Positions 1-11,616 are shown, counted from the first letter of the stretch. The stretch: DNA of 64,000 nt from Rhea pennata (GCF_028389875.1 NC_084672.1:11399958-11463957), one strand, 5' to 3'. Translations and numbers: made by a program. Notes: generated by a model not told the origin, from the sequence alone.

Positions 1-1772
1 CCCCCTCTGTTGCTGAGCATGATGCTTTTCAGTAATGTAATATCAGGAATGAGCATGGGCCACGAGAGAGAACAACCAAGAAGTACAATTTTAGATTTTC
101 AAAATCTCAGTTCAGAATATTCACTGGTACTGCCACTAAAATAATACAGTGCTATCAAAGCTGGTAACCACCCCACACAGTGTTAGCACCAACCTGAATA
201 CAGTGGAATGTGGTTTCCATGAGCACAGCTAGCAGTGATAATCTCAGTCTCATCTTAAATTTCTTTGAAGAAGCTGGATCCTTTCCCTGTTCATTTATAT
301 GGATCACTGAGACATTCGATATAGAGATCAAATTGTCTGAGTCTGGTGGAGTTTTTTGTTTATTTAATGCTTATTTTGCTTTCAAAGACAGGAAAGAATT
401 TCATACCTTTTGTATGTCAGTAGGCTGCAAATGAGGTGTTTCAGTGTTGGAAGTGATCCAATTTGTCTATTTACTCAAATGCCAAATGGAACAACCTTTC
501 CTTAAACAGATAATTCTCTATCTATTTACATGTATTTTAGGTGTGATGATAATTCAGAGATCAAATCAGAGCTGTAATACAGGTTAATATAGATCACTGC
601 CTAACTGATATTACTTTGACATTAACAAATTAATATTAGTTGTTAGATTATGTGGGCTTCTGTATCCAGTCTTGTTTTTGGATGGGGGAGAAGGGAAAGC
701 CAAGAACCGAATAAGAAAATAACATGTTTTGCTGTGTATTTGTTTCCTTTTCTGTGTTTTTACAGAGAAGTTGTTCTCATTGACGTTAACTGATGAAATA
801 TGTCACTTCTCAAAGTCTGTGGCCTAGAGATGAAGAGATTGTCAAAACATGGCCTTACTAGAACTGCCTGCAAGGTTACTGTGGCAGTGACTAGCCAAAC
901 TTGGGCTGTTTGGAGCCAAGCAGCAAAACTGTCTGCATAATGTGCTTTTTCATATGTAGAGATTTTTGTGAGCCTTTTCCCCAAGCAAGTTGCTGCTAGG
1001 CACTTGCAATGCACCACTGCAGTGCTCTGGGAAGCTCCTTCTCCTTTATTAATTGAGTCAGGTTTTTTTTTGCATATTGCTCTACCTTCAAATGAGTGAA
1101 GTTATAATCCCAAAGCAACAAGAAGCTGAGATTTAAAATACATACTTTAATGAGCTGGCCTATTGGCCTATGGAAAGTGCAGCTCATGGGGGCTAAGTCT
1201 GGAGATGGCTAGAGGAGGTATGGGATCAGCAAAACAATTCCCTGGGCCAGAGAACAAAGCAACATCTGTTACTCTGAGCTGGTTCTTCTAGCAAAGTTTT
1301 GATGCTGTGTCCCTCTTATTCCAGCTAAAATAATAAGCAAACCCTGAGGAGGCAAAGCTGGGAATGCTAGAGGGACTTCTTCTCCTTGCGTGAAGAAAAC
1401 CCATCCATTATAATCTTGTGTCGGTTTCATAGAAATGAAGTGCAGATTTTATCTCCAGCCTCTGTTTGTTACTCGTTTTAGCACCTTGGTGTTTTGCACA
1501 TTCTCAGGTAATTATATGAGATACTATGTGAAAGATAGATAGTAAACACTGGCTTCCTAGTGGATGTGTAAATTGATTCTTTTTAAGTACAGAAGTGATA
1601 ATCTTCATGCACTGAACAGAGCAATGCATTCTAGGAAACAGATGCTTAACAAATTAAAATTGTCCTTGCTTCCCTGTGTTCAGTGGAACAATGCTCATTT
1701 ATATCACATGTGGTCTGCCCCAAAGTTTTCAGAAAATTGTAATTTTCAACTGGTGTCTGACATTTCTTAAAG
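1..1772 (+). other. HOMER2: HOMER2 upstream intron (partial)
   Basis: The first visible HOMER2 exon has an acceptor at 1771-1772, so this stretch should be intron, assuming the preceding exon lies before the window. I found no segment resembling the preceding coiled-coil exon. Confidence 0.75.
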
Positions 1773-1883
1773 ATTGAAGAACTGGAGGAACAGTGCAATG
1801 AAATAAATAAAGAGAAGGAAAGAAATGCACAGCTGAGCAGACGTCTCCAGGAACTGGAAACAGAACTTCAAGACAAAGAGCTG
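1773..1883 (+). CDS. HOMER2: HOMER2 coding exon (third from last)
   Basis: The acceptor ends ttcttaaag before 1773 and the donor gtaagtg starts at 1884. The exon has 111 bp in phase 0 and translates as [20 protein letters not shown] followed by [17 protein letters not shown], a coiled-coil segment. The human counterpart as remembered begins IDELEEQCSEINREKEK. Confidence 0.93.
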
Positions 1884-4800
1884 GTAAGTGAAATAAATAC
1901 GGAAGTCGCATGCATTTTCAAGTTTGGTTTGGTCTCTCCGCTTCTAATTTTGTGTGTATTCCATTTATGGAATGGCTCACCTACAGTCAAAGACCAGTGT
2001 CTCAGGCATTGCCCTTTTCTAGATTGTCTGTGTAAAATTCTTTATCAGTAGTCTGATGGAGTTCTTCATGTCTCAATTTCATGATGTGCTGTGTTGTGTG
2101 ACCACACACTGTACTTTTGCAGGAGTTAGCAAACATGATAGTTTTACGTACTTAGCACCTTCCTCCTAATAGAGGGATTGGAGAGGTTAAACAAGTTGCC
2201 CAAAGTGAGACAGATGCGTCCTGAGAGCAGAATTATATCTATCTTGTATTCCTTTAGCCGTCGGGAGCAAGAAGACTTGTCATTAAAAAGACATCATTTA
2301 CGAAATAACTTGGTATTTGTGAAGCAATGCCTTTTTTTTTCCAGATGTTTCACAGTCTTCAGCTTTGTCATTTTACTGCTCTCCCTCTGATCTTGAGAGT
2401 AATGCCAAGAGCAAGAAATTCACGTTCATTTAGAGTACCTCAGGCTGTCATTTTTGACAGACAGGGTGTTTATTATTTCCAAGGAGAATGATGTTGTTGG
2501 CTTAAAGTCCCTGAACAATGGGGAAAATAATGGAATCCTTGGATATTTTTCCTTCATTACAGTGACCAATGCTCTACGCTGGCTGGAGAGCAAAAGCTGT
2601 CAGCAGGGCAGTAGAGTTTGCCTGGTGTCATTACAGCGTCTCAGTTGGTGCTCTTAAAAGCAGTGCTGTTAAGGGGTTTTAAGATGGCACAAGGAAATAG
2701 TTTAAGGAGATGGATTTTGATGCAGTGTTATAAATATAATATGGTGTTCAGCACCGTATTTCAAAGGAAAATGTCATGCTTTCTTCCCAGCCTCTCTTTG
2801 GTAATAACATGTATAATAACCCTTATTCTCTACTAGCATTTTCCTTGAGATTCACATTTTTACGGTTACCAAATCAAATGGAAAATTGATTTACTTGTGA
2901 ATATTACAGGCCTAACTTCCACTTACATTGACAATATACTAACTTGTTTTCAAACTGCATACTTAAATTAGCAAGTTCTTGATTAGGTCTAAACCACCTG
3001 TAAGTAACCTTTTCATGGTTTGCAATTCAAACCAGCATGGAGCCTGCTCATGAATGTTGCCATGTGTGAAGAAAGGTTGATATTCTGTTCACATGGGAAA
3101 CAAGGAGAGAAAAGTTTAAAACATAGAAGTCAGGACAGAGCTATTTGGGAAAAGCAATATGAATCACAGAACCATACCAAGCGCACTGGAGTAAAATACG
3201 TATTTTGAGATGTGAGCTCCCATGTACGTATACCTTGGTACATGGGTATATCTCATGTACCTTTTAACCCCTTCAGTAGCTAGGACATTGCCTGGACATA
3301 GTTGCTCTTTTATCAATTAAACAGATTCTACAGTGCAGTTCAGAAAAAAAAGCTATATTAATACATGATTTGTCCTCTTACGTTAGTGTAGACAAATGCC
3401 GAAAAACTGGAAGGAAGCAACAGAAACAGAATTGTCTAGGAATTATGGAATTTCTCAAAAAATATAATTTATTGATGAAATGGTACTTTGGCAAACCTCA
3501 GAAGGAGGAATAAGTGCACTTCACAGTACACTAGATTCTTGTGAAATTTGAGCAAGTCTGGAGTTGCTGAATATTGGTCCACTTAGAGCAAAAGAATCTG
3601 GAAGTTCTGAGGAAAAAAAATAATTTGTTGTCTGGTTCTGTGGAAGAGCTTGACATATATTCTATTACAGACCTGCTGTGCTGTAAGATCACTTGTTAGG
3701 GAAGGAGTCACGTTTTCCTAGCTAGGAAGTCTACTTTTCAAAATGGAGTGGTTTTGCTGTCCTGTGTCAATACGGGTCAGAGAGGATTTAACCATGTTTA
3801 TTCTTGAGAATGTGGGCTACATGGGTAGTCTCTGAAGGAGGATCTTGCACTCTCTTCAAGAGACAGAATTTCTCTTGGATCTACAAACATTCATTTTAGA
3901 TCCTCTGACAATACTTCTTTAAAATATACCAGCCATCTTAGAGTCTTTACATACCACCCTTATTGGTGGTGTGTGTTTGCAGTTTTAATACATTTAATGC
4001 TCTTAAATTTCCATCAGAAATACAGTCTGCTGTGAAGTCATGTAGCTCTTTTTGTGAACTCCTTTCAACTAGTTTCTCTGAATTTTTATAGCGATGTCAG
4101 AACTGAATGCAAATTTTGGGAGGTGATGTTCAGGGCTGTATGGTAGAGGAGAGGCTATTACTACTGAACTCTGTAATGATGCTTCTGTATATTCAGCTCA
4201 TAATTCCATCAGTCTTTTTTGCTGCTGTATATCATTGCAAATTCACATCCAATTTGCTCTTTGCTACCATCTATAAATTGCTAGTAGCATTACAGCACTT
4301 CAGATTTCTTTCTTATTGAATATATCTTTTTGCATAGGTATGTTTTGGATTAAGAGTTCATTAATATAATTAACAGCAGTCATACTAGATATTGGATTAC
4401 ACTGTCTTTTTTGAAAATACATAGTCTATTCTAATATAAAATAGCATGTGTTTTGGAATGCTAACATGCTATTTTGATTATTTTAAATCCAAATACTGTG
4501 CAGATTGCAATAAAATATGCAAAGTCATTTCAGATTCTCAAATTTTCCTTATGTTTTAAATTGAAGTTTACTGTAATTTTTTGTTTTGTTTTATTTTGTT
4601 TTCAAAGGAACTGGAGGAGCTCCGAAAACAGGGTGAAATTATACCACAGCTAATGTCAGAATGTGAATCTGTATCTCAAAAATTACAGGTACACTTTATC
4701 AAATTAATTTAAAAATAGTTGATACGCTTATTTTCTTTCTCCTAACTATATACTTCTATCTGTTCAGTCTTCAGGGTTTGAAGGCAAAAGAGCTCCTGTT

Positions 4801-6283
4801 TGTAAAAACAAGAAATGCTAATTGCATGCAAAATGCGCTGTGCCCTTCCCAACATAGGAGTAATTAAATAGCTCTGCTTCTTTGTCTTGCTATTCACAAA
4901 AAAATGACTCGCCTGGGACCATGTTGCCTCTCCCCCCGACAGATTCGAGGATATTCTGTATCCCGTCCTTCTGGTGCTGTGGGCTCGTGTAGCTGTACCA
5001 TCACAGCCGCTCTGTGTGCTGGAGCTGGCAGCCCCTCTCTGTGTGGCCCTCAAACAGCTCCCTTGCTGCCTTGTTTATGTGCTGCCTCATTCCTTTTCAG
5101 CACAGTATTGCTTAGTGTAACTTGATTTTTCACCTACAGCTCCTCAGCTGGGAAATGAGCACGCGGCTCTGGGATCCCTCAGGCAGCTGATGTGCCAAGA
5201 GCCCTGCCCAGCTTGGGGTTGATCTTTGGACTTCTCAGATCAATAGCTTGTTAAAGTCAGGGCTTGTTTAAATGCAGTAAATTAATACATGAAAGGAGAA
5301 CAATGTAAGCAATCTAATCAATGAAATCACATCCGATCAATCAAACCAGCCATCGGTCTCATAATCTGCATGCTCTAAAACAGATGGAAGGCTGCTGAGG
5401 AGTGGCAGCTACTGCAAATGGTTAACATACAAGTTTGGCTTGATTCAGCATGGTAAAATATGTTATCTCTTTTTTTTTTTTGGTGAGAGTACATGCATGC
5501 TTGCGCTCATGAAATGGAGAAAAATAGGCAGAAGAGATGATGAGAGGAGAAAATAATAGGGCAAACTGCAGCGAACAAAGTTTTACATTGCTGACCCATA
5601 CTTTGTCTGAATGTTCATGCATAGAGTCAAATTAGACATAATAACAATATTAAAAAAATCCAGAAGTACTGAATAAAGTGACATTATTTCTAAGGCAATA
5701 TTTTGTTAAGCTTGTCTTTCAAGGCTAAACCACCATAGATAATTTTATGTATAGTTGGTGGCATAGTGTCTCATTCGAAACTGTAGCAATGACAGAAATA
5801 TATGCACAATGCATGATTTAAATCCAGCTGAATTTTAAGGTATCAACCAAATGACAAAATCTGATGCAAAGCATCTTTTCCAGTTAATCTGTGCCCTTTT
5901 CTTGTGCTAGTCTGATTAAAAAGGAAAAAAAAAAAAAAACCACGTATCGGTTACTTTCAGAGGTGCTTGTATTATCAGATTGCAGAAGTCAAAGCAAACT
6001 TTGACAATCTGACTGGCATTTGTTGCTTTACTCTATTAAACGTTACTCATCAGTCTCCTCTATGATTCATGTTATTGTCTTTTTTGTCTTAAAGGCTGCT
6101 GAGAAAAAGAACAAAGATCTTGAAGAGAAAGTCGTAACACTAAGGACAGAAGTTGAAGAGAGCAAACATAGGCAGACCAACCTTAAAACTGAATTAAAGA
6201 ATTTTTTAGATGTACTAGATGGGAAGATAGATGAATTACATGATTTCCGACAAGGACTGTCTAAACTTGGGGTTGACAACTAG
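1773..6283 (+). CDS. HOMER2: HOMER2, C-terminal part (last three coding exons)
   Basis: Homer scaffold proteins link group I metabotropic glutamate receptors, IP3 and ryanodine receptors and Shank through an N-terminal EVH1 domain and tetramerise through a C-terminal coiled coil. Only the coiled-coil end is here. Coding exons are 1773-1883 (37 codons), 4608-4688 (27 codons) and 6095-6283 (62 codons plus TAG), all joined in phase 0. The joined product is a continuous E/K/L heptad coiled coil ending [19 protein letters not shown] followed by VDN. That ending matches HOMER2 as I remember it (human ends LSKLGTDN), not HOMER1 (ends LAKLLECS). The EVH1 exons lie upstream, outside the window. The 3' UTR runs to a likely poly(A) signal near 8102. 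The gene is convergent with WHAMM. Assignment to HOMER2 is confident. Confidence 0.93.
1884..4607 (+). other. HOMER2: HOMER2 intron
   Basis: AT-rich intron between two coding exons. It holds a MIR-like fragment near 2160-2240 and a hairpin-capable inverted repeat at 3219-3246. I saw no other gene in it. Confidence 0.9.
2160..2240 (+). mobile_element. MIR/CORE-SINE-like fragment
   Basis: The segment gaggttaaacaagttgccc followed by aaagtgagacag resembles the conserved 3' part of MIR (gaggttaagtgacttgccc then aaggtcacacag), and the following text also fits the MIR tail loosely. This is a remembered consensus, not a computed alignment. Confidence 0.5.
4608..4688 (+). CDS. HOMER2: HOMER2 coding exon (second from last)
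   Basis: The acceptor is a T-rich tract ending ttttcaaag and the donor is gtacac. The exon has 81 bp in phase 0 and translates as [20 protein letters not shown] then [17 protein letters not shown] is also in human HOMER2 as I recall it. Confidence 0.93.
4689..6094 (+). other. HOMER2: HOMER2 last intron
   Basis: The intron runs from gtacac to a T-rich aaag acceptor. There are T and A homopolymers near 5471 and 5923. No coding content was recognised; short open frames around 4900-5120 have no family resemblance. Confidence 0.9.
6095..6283 (+). CDS. HOMER2: HOMER2 last coding exon with stop
   Basis: The acceptor is tttttgtcttaaag, and the exon has 62 codons then TAG at 6281-6283. It begins [13 protein letters not shown] and ends KLGVDN. 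It carries the C-terminal leucine-zipper region that drives Homer tetramerisation. Confidence 0.95.
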   Translation, partial: AAEKKNKDLEEKVVTLRTEVEESKHRQTNLKTELKNFLDVLDGKIDELHDFRQGLSKLGVDN

Positions 6284-6428
6284 ATGGCAATAGATTTTTG
6301 TAATCTAGAGTCTGGATGTTTGATGTTTTCTTGATCCCAAATGTGTGTTTTACAAAATATAATTAGAATGTTCCACTTGTTTGCATTGTTTTTGTACATA
6401 GAGGCTGAAAACTTGCTGTGGATTTGGG

Positions 6429-6455
6429 TTTTTTGTTTGTTTGTTTGTTTGTTTT
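6429..6455 (+). repeat. TTTG simple repeat in HOMER2 3' UTR
   Basis: Tandem gttt units in the + strand, flanked by T runs. Confidence 0.9.
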
Positions 6456-8101
6456 CCAAACCAATTGTGCTGCTCACTGAATTCTGTTGAGAATAGAAAC
6501 TTTCTATATTGCTGCTCTGACTGTGTGGGGTGGAGAACAGGTAGAGGGTTCTGTCTCAGGAATCTGGAACTAGATCTACCTTAAAATGAATATGCAGTTA
6601 GTTGTTGCAGGGAAATTTATATCTTTCTTAAGGGCTGTTGCAACCATAGAAACAGAAAACAAGTCTTTTTCTAGTCTGGACTATCAGGACTCCTAGCAAC
6701 ATATGCTTTTATTCCTTGGTGGAGCAGAGAGAAGATGAGATGGAGCTCCTGCAGTTTGTAAATCAACCTAGTAAAATGTGCCTGTGATGAGCTGCAGTCA
6801 AGTGAATCACTTTACACAGATGCCAGTATCCTTAGGGACCATGTCAGTCAGGCCTGATTCACAGAAAAAAATCCAGTGGTTTTCATATAATCTCTGATAC
6901 AGGCTGCATGTGCTTGCTTGTGCTCATAGAGCACAAATTCAGTGGTGTTGAAATTAATTTTGTCTCTTATATTTCAAGTCAGTCGTGCATCTTACTCAGT
7001 AGGTTATGACAGCTTCCCTTGCTTAACTAGATTATCTTTCTTTGGCTCGCAATTTTGAACCCATATTGTTTAGTTGGTACGTATATCTCTGAAAAATGCA
7101 CACCTGATTCTTGGGACCATTTTTTTTTAAGTTGGGTTACTATTTTGTAGGCAGAGCACATGCACCTCTGTGTAACTTGATCACTGTTGTTTCACTGCCA
7201 CTGTAGTGACTTGGGAGACACTGATCTGAAAAGCATATTATAAAGCTACTAGGAAGTGTGTTGCTCAGCTCAGGTTTTTGAGGAGCCTTGCATGGTAATG
7301 ACTGCATGAAATCAAATTCTTTTCACATGATTTGTATGTTCTCACCTTGTGGAATAGTGGATGGGAATTAAATACCAAATCACACTTACAAGGAAAAAAA
7401 CCTAAAGGCAAAAATGCTGTTGTGTTCTATACCTGGTTATTCAGCAGCTCTAAATACATTTTGAGTGATGCAAGGTCATACATTGGATTCCAGCAAGAAG
7501 GAAGCTTGATCCATTACAGGCAATGACATTAAAAGGAAAAGAGAGAAGATTTCAGCCCAAGTCTTGTTTTATCTCTAAGACTGCCTTCAATTTCTTTCTT
7601 TGTAAGCTGGTTTGTGATTCTATTTACACAGGATCTAAGTTAATTCAGGAAAAAACTTTTTTATGTGATAGGATTACTTGCTTAGATCAGGCCTGCTTAG
7701 GCAATGAGTTAACGCATTCCAGCAGTGACAGACAAAAAAGGGCCATGTCATGATGTTCACTTATTACAACTAAAGATTTTTTTTTTTTTTTTGGCACATC
7801 TCTATTATAAAAGTGACCTTTAAAAGAACTGTGGTTTATAGATTTAAAAAATGCATTAAATACTTTTTGCACATGTATATATGATCCACATGCTGGAACT
7901 CTGTGGAGATAGGTTCTATCTGCAGTTGTCCCTTGAGTTTTGATTTCATCTGTTACTGTGCATTATCTGTTTAGACTTGACTTTTTGTACTTTTGCTTTT
8001 CCTCCTTTTGAACAACTGCTGTTTTGAAGTTGAGACCTTTTATAACCATTATGACCATTTAAATCTCAACAAAAGATTGCTGTAGGCTGTTGATATTTAA
8101 A

Positions 8102-8113
8102 AATAAAAATAAA
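8102..8113 (+). terminator. Candidate poly(A) signal pair for HOMER2
   Basis: Two AATAAA hexamers sit at 8102-8107 and 8108-8113, and a GT-rich stretch follows about 25-45 nt later (from about 8135). No other AATAAA was noticed between the stop and this point. Cleavage would fall near 8130. Confidence 0.55.
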
Positions 8114-8130
8114 AATCAGGTACATAGCAT

Positions 8131-10040
8131 GTAGGCGTGTGAAAATTAGATTTTGCCAGTGTGGGATATTCAATAGTTGCATAATGTGGGGTTAGATCAG
8201 ACTCCTCAAAACTGAAAATGACGTCAGAAGCCATGTGTGGTTGTGAATAAGTGATCTCCATTTTTAGTATCTTTATTTGATAGCAAGTCTGATAGATACA
8301 GTCATTTAACAGGCAGCTTGCTCTGCTTCTCCTCTACTCCCATGACGCTTTAGAGCTCCCTGAGACTGCAGGCCTGTTAACTGCATCTGCTGGGCATCAG
8401 GGGACAACGTAATTCAGAGTTGCAAGCAATACAGGCAGTCAGGGCCCTCATCACAATGTTTTATGGCTTTCACTCTGAGGACCTTGCTCCAACTTCTGCT
8501 GCCTTTTTTTTTTTATTTTCCTGTAGAGCAACCTTAGGGCTTGTTTCACTGGTTTTAATATGCAAATGTGATTTTAATGTAATTCTGGTTAGGGGATTGC
8601 AAAAGACTCCACAAACAAATTCTTTTATTGGTGTGAATCCAATTCTTTTGAGGTTTAGTCAGCTTATTTCAGATCCAGTTTGCTAAGAATATTTTAAGCC
8701 ACTCTTAAGATGCAGGAAAAGTGTTTCCACATGATTGCATCGATCTAACAGATGAAGTTTAAAGCTGCTGAGTTAAACCACTTTGTTCTTCTGCCACAGT
8801 GGTTATTTGTGGGTGCCTCGTGCACCAGAGATACAACAGCGATGTCCTTCAAGGGGTTCCTGTTCTGTGTCCTCTGGCTTTGTCCCAGATAGTTTTCCTC
8901 ATCCAATATTGCATCTAAGGTTCAGTTTTCGGGAAACTGGCTGTTTCCATCCTTCTAGGTCCTTGCTGGAATGACCCCCTTTCTTTCTATTTCCTTCCAA
9001 ACAGAAGTGAGTATGAGGGTCTTAAATCTGAGAACCTCCCTATATAATCACTCAAAACATCCCCCCAAACTCCATCTTTTATAACCTTCCCCACTGTTTC
9101 ATTGTATTTTTTTCCTGTTCAAAATCAGAGAGTACTCTAGGAGGAAATGCCACACAGGAAACTCCGGACACCAGCTCCAGCTCTTCTCCTCAGTCTTGGC
9201 CCTCACAGTGGTGGCTCCCCTTCGTGCCTGCCACCAGGCTCCAGAGCACAGAGTCCACTGGGCAGAGGATTGTAAGTGTGAGACGTTACTTGTATTCCGA
9301 AGCTCTGGGGTGGCCCCACAGCTGCCTTGTTGTGCCAGCCTGCGAGCCCCACACAGCTCCTCAGGAGTTGTCCTGGCACCAGGCCTCTTCCTCCCCTGCC
9401 ACAGGGCAGGTTTTTCTCCTTTAGAGAGAAGGATGCCCCAGGTGGGGACCGCCCCCTCTCCAAGAGATTTTTGCATGCATTTTTCTCCATTGCCCTGAAT
9501 GGGCTTCAGCTCCACAGAAAGTGTTCCCCTACCCTTGAACATCCCCAGGATGCTGCATCAGGGCTGTGTTGCCTGACACAGGGCTGGCGGCTGGCCCCTG
9601 GGCAGCCCCTGGGTCATGGAGGCTGACCTGAGGCAGGCACCTGAGCAGGAGCAGCCTCTCCGGGACATCCCTGAGGGGGAGCAGCCTCTCTGGGACATCC
9701 TCGCGGTGGCATGGCCAGGAGCTGCTTGCCACCCCTTGCCCAGAGCCAGCCGGGCTCGTTGCCTCGGTTGTCGCTGCTCGGTGCCGCCCTGCCCGCGTTC
9801 AGAGCAGGTTACCCCGCCATTTCCACTGAGCCTCACGGGCTCTGTTTAGACACAGCAGTGGTTCATCTTGGGCCATCATGGGGTGGACACGGGTTTCTCC
9901 CTCGAAGTGTTTAATGGCAGGATATGTCCTACCTCAGCTGCACGGCCTTTTGCTAATAAAGGCCCTGTGCTCGGCACCTCTGGTGCACACACCTGCCGTT
10001 CGCACTTCCTGGGATCCAGCGGGGAGGCCTGGGAATCGCC
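8131..10040. other. Intergenic stretch after HOMER2
   Basis: No gene is recognised. From about 9100 the sequence becomes GC-rich, with overlapping open frames on both strands (9099-9914) that shadow each other and resemble no family. An imperfect ~29-30-bp tandem duplication lies near 9640-9700. The segment leads into the CpG island at about 10.04 kb. Confidence 0.6.
9636..9704. repeat. Imperfect ~29-30-bp tandem duplication
   Basis: The unit gagcagcctctccgggacat then ccctgag recurs as gagcagcctctctgggacat then cctcg. A shorter gagcag precedes the first copy. Confidence 0.75.
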
Positions 10041-10060
10041 CCCTTCCCCGCTGGCGTGTG

Positions 10061-10096
10061 TAAGATGGCGGACAAAAAGCGTCTGTAAGATGGCGG
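10061..10096 (+). promoter_or_regulatory. Two YY1-type motifs in a 25-bp direct repeat
   Basis: gtgtgtaagatggcgg and gtctgtaagatggcgg occur exactly 25 bp apart. Both contain ATG in the Kozak-like context aagATGGCGG. The first opens only a 7-codon frame (MADKKRL, stop); the second opens the frame at 10,090. Confidence 0.6.
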
Positions 10097-10167
10097 CTCG
10101 GTGGGCAAAAGTCAGTGCTGGCCTCAGAAACCTGGCAAGAGCGTCCGGCTTTCCTTGGCGTTTTCCG
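10090..10167 (+). CDS. Possible first exon of an unassigned small gene
   Basis: ATG at 10,090 lies in the second YY1-type motif and opens 26 codons rich in Arg and Ala with no acidic residue (begins MAARWAKVSAGLRNLARASG), followed by a donor-like ccg|gtgaga at 10,168. Such a composition would suit a mitochondrial presequence, but I recognise no known protein. Joining in phase 0 to an acceptor at 11,225-11,226 (tttgtcccgacag) would add 22 codons and then a TGA. It may equally be part of a non-coding RNA or chance. Low confidence. Confidence 0.2.
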
Positions 10168-10859
10168 GTGAGATAGGCCTGTGAGCTGGTGTTAGAGCTG
10201 CTGAATAATGCTTTTTTCCTCCCCTTCCCACCCCCCTTTTTGTTCAGTGACCATCCTGAGAAATAAAATAAGCAGGTTCACTTTGCGTTAGCAAATGTTC
10301 AGTGATGGAAAAGAATCTCTTTTTTAGGAATTCTCTTTTTTAAAAACAGCTTTACGCTAGGTGCCTCTGTGCCCAGAAAACAAATGCTGTTTAGATAAGG
10401 CCTTTTTATAGACAAACACCTATTTTTATTTTTATGTAAGAGAGGGCGAATTTTTTCCAAGCTGCTCCGCGAATTAGGGACGAGGCGAAGGGTTTCCGCA
10501 GTCCCTCGCCACGCGGCCTGTGAGCGGAGCGCCGCAAAGCACGAGCCGCTGCTGCTCGGCAGCGCTCAGCCGGCCGCGCGCTCGAGCCGCCTTCGCTCGC
10601 TCCCGCCGGCCGCCTCCCGCGGCGCTCCCCGCGGCGAGGGAGGACGTGCCCGCCCGCTCCTACTCTGTGCGCAGCTCCTCGGTCACCCCTGTTTTTATCT
10701 TTCTTCCCTCCTCTGAGGAGCGTTCATCGTCTTCACAACCCTGCCTGTTAATTTCTTGTCACCTTTGGCTGCTTCGTAAACCGCTGAAGGGAAAGTTCCC
10801 TGTTAATGCCGTGGGCTCGTAGCAGTGGGAGTTTCGTGCCTACAAGGCTGTGATTGAGC

Positions 10860-10894
10860 GCTCTTCGTTAGGCTCTTCATTAGGCTCTTCCTAG
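10860..10894. repeat. 12-bp tandem repeat, three copies
   Basis: gctcttcgttag, gctcttcattag and gctcttcctag follow each other directly. Confidence 0.9.
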
Positions 10895-11226
10895 CAGTAA
10901 CTTTGGCAAAATCCTTGCAAGTGTGAGCAGCTGGTAACGAATCTAGCATCGTCTTCCAGAGTGCATGGATTAACAGAAGTAAAACCACGGTCAGGGTGAA
11001 CCACCCCGTTCAGCTTAGTGCGTTATTGATGCTGAATCCCAGGGGAAGTGGTTTAATTGAGAATTGAATACTAGTAGCTAATTTTGATGGTCATTCTAGC
11101 AGAAGCTTCAGTGAAAAATATCATCTGTCCACAATCCCAAACTGTCTGTAACAGTTGTTTTGTCTGTGCCAAAAGCCTACGACAGCCACCACTAAGCTAT
11201 TGAATCATCTGTCTTTGTCCCGACAG

Positions 11227-11616
11227 TTCTTGACTTGCAAAGCTATGACCTGTAAATATCAAAGTCTTCAGCATATCAAACACTTGAAAATGTGAGGGAT
11301 GAAATACTACTGTCCACACACAAAGCTGATTAGTGAGGAAGACCGTTACAATACCAAGCAGCAATACTACTTTGCTGTTAGAAGTATTCAGCCAAAACCA
11401 GAAAACGTTGTTGTCTGTTTGCATCTTGCAGTACCAGAGGTCCTGCAGAAATGCAGGGTTTTGGTTTTGCAGAGGCGAGCGCTTTGCGACTTCGTCTTTC
11501 CGCTCCCGGTAGTTAGGACTCTCCTGCTGATCTTACGGAATCTTGCTATGGGAATGGTGCAGAGACGAGACACAGAGCTCCCCGAAAGTAATTTTTCTTT
11601 CCATGAATTATGTTAA
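11227..11616 (+). other. Possible second exon or decayed coding segment
   Basis: A good acceptor (polypyrimidine tract ending cccgacag) is followed by a frame of 22 codons to TGA. In the same frame an ATG at 11,299 then opens 105 codons beginning MKYYCPHTKLISEEDRYNTK. The first ~45 residues look protein-like in composition but match no family I know. Options are a lncRNA exon, a pseudogene remnant broken by the TGA, or chance. Confidence 0.2.

Larger units (their letters stand above)
6284..8130 (+). other. HOMER2: HOMER2 3' untranslated region (end inferred)
   Basis: This non-coding stretch follows the HOMER2 stop. It holds a TTTG repeat (6429-6455), two Pumilio-type TGTANATA octamers (6393-6400 and 7874-7881) and overlapping AATAAA signals at 8102-8113 followed by a GT-rich stretch. 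The 3' end is inferred from the signal only; an earlier or later site is possible. Confidence 0.6.
10040..10720. promoter_or_regulatory. Orphan CpG island with tandem YY1-type motifs
   Basis: CpG-rich DNA is densest at 10,460-10,680. It begins with two copies of taagatggcgg (10,061-10,071 and 10,086-10,096) in a 25-bp direct repeat. AAGATGGCGG is the YY1 motif often found just downstream of start sites of broad promoters, in sense orientation. The island lies about 2 kb past the inferred HOMER2 end and about 28 kb from the WHAMM promoter, so neither gene explains it. It could drive an unannotated + strand transcript or act as an enhancer. Confidence 0.5.

Noticed and set aside
9099-9914. Several 66-147 codon open frames on both strands
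   Set aside because: GC-rich DNA with overlapping frames on both strands, no family resemblance, and no convincing splice structure.
10520-10822. 100-codon frame in the orphan CpG island
   Set aside because: It starts only at GTG, is Ala/Arg/Ser/Pro-rich as expected from CpG-rich DNA, and matches nothing known.
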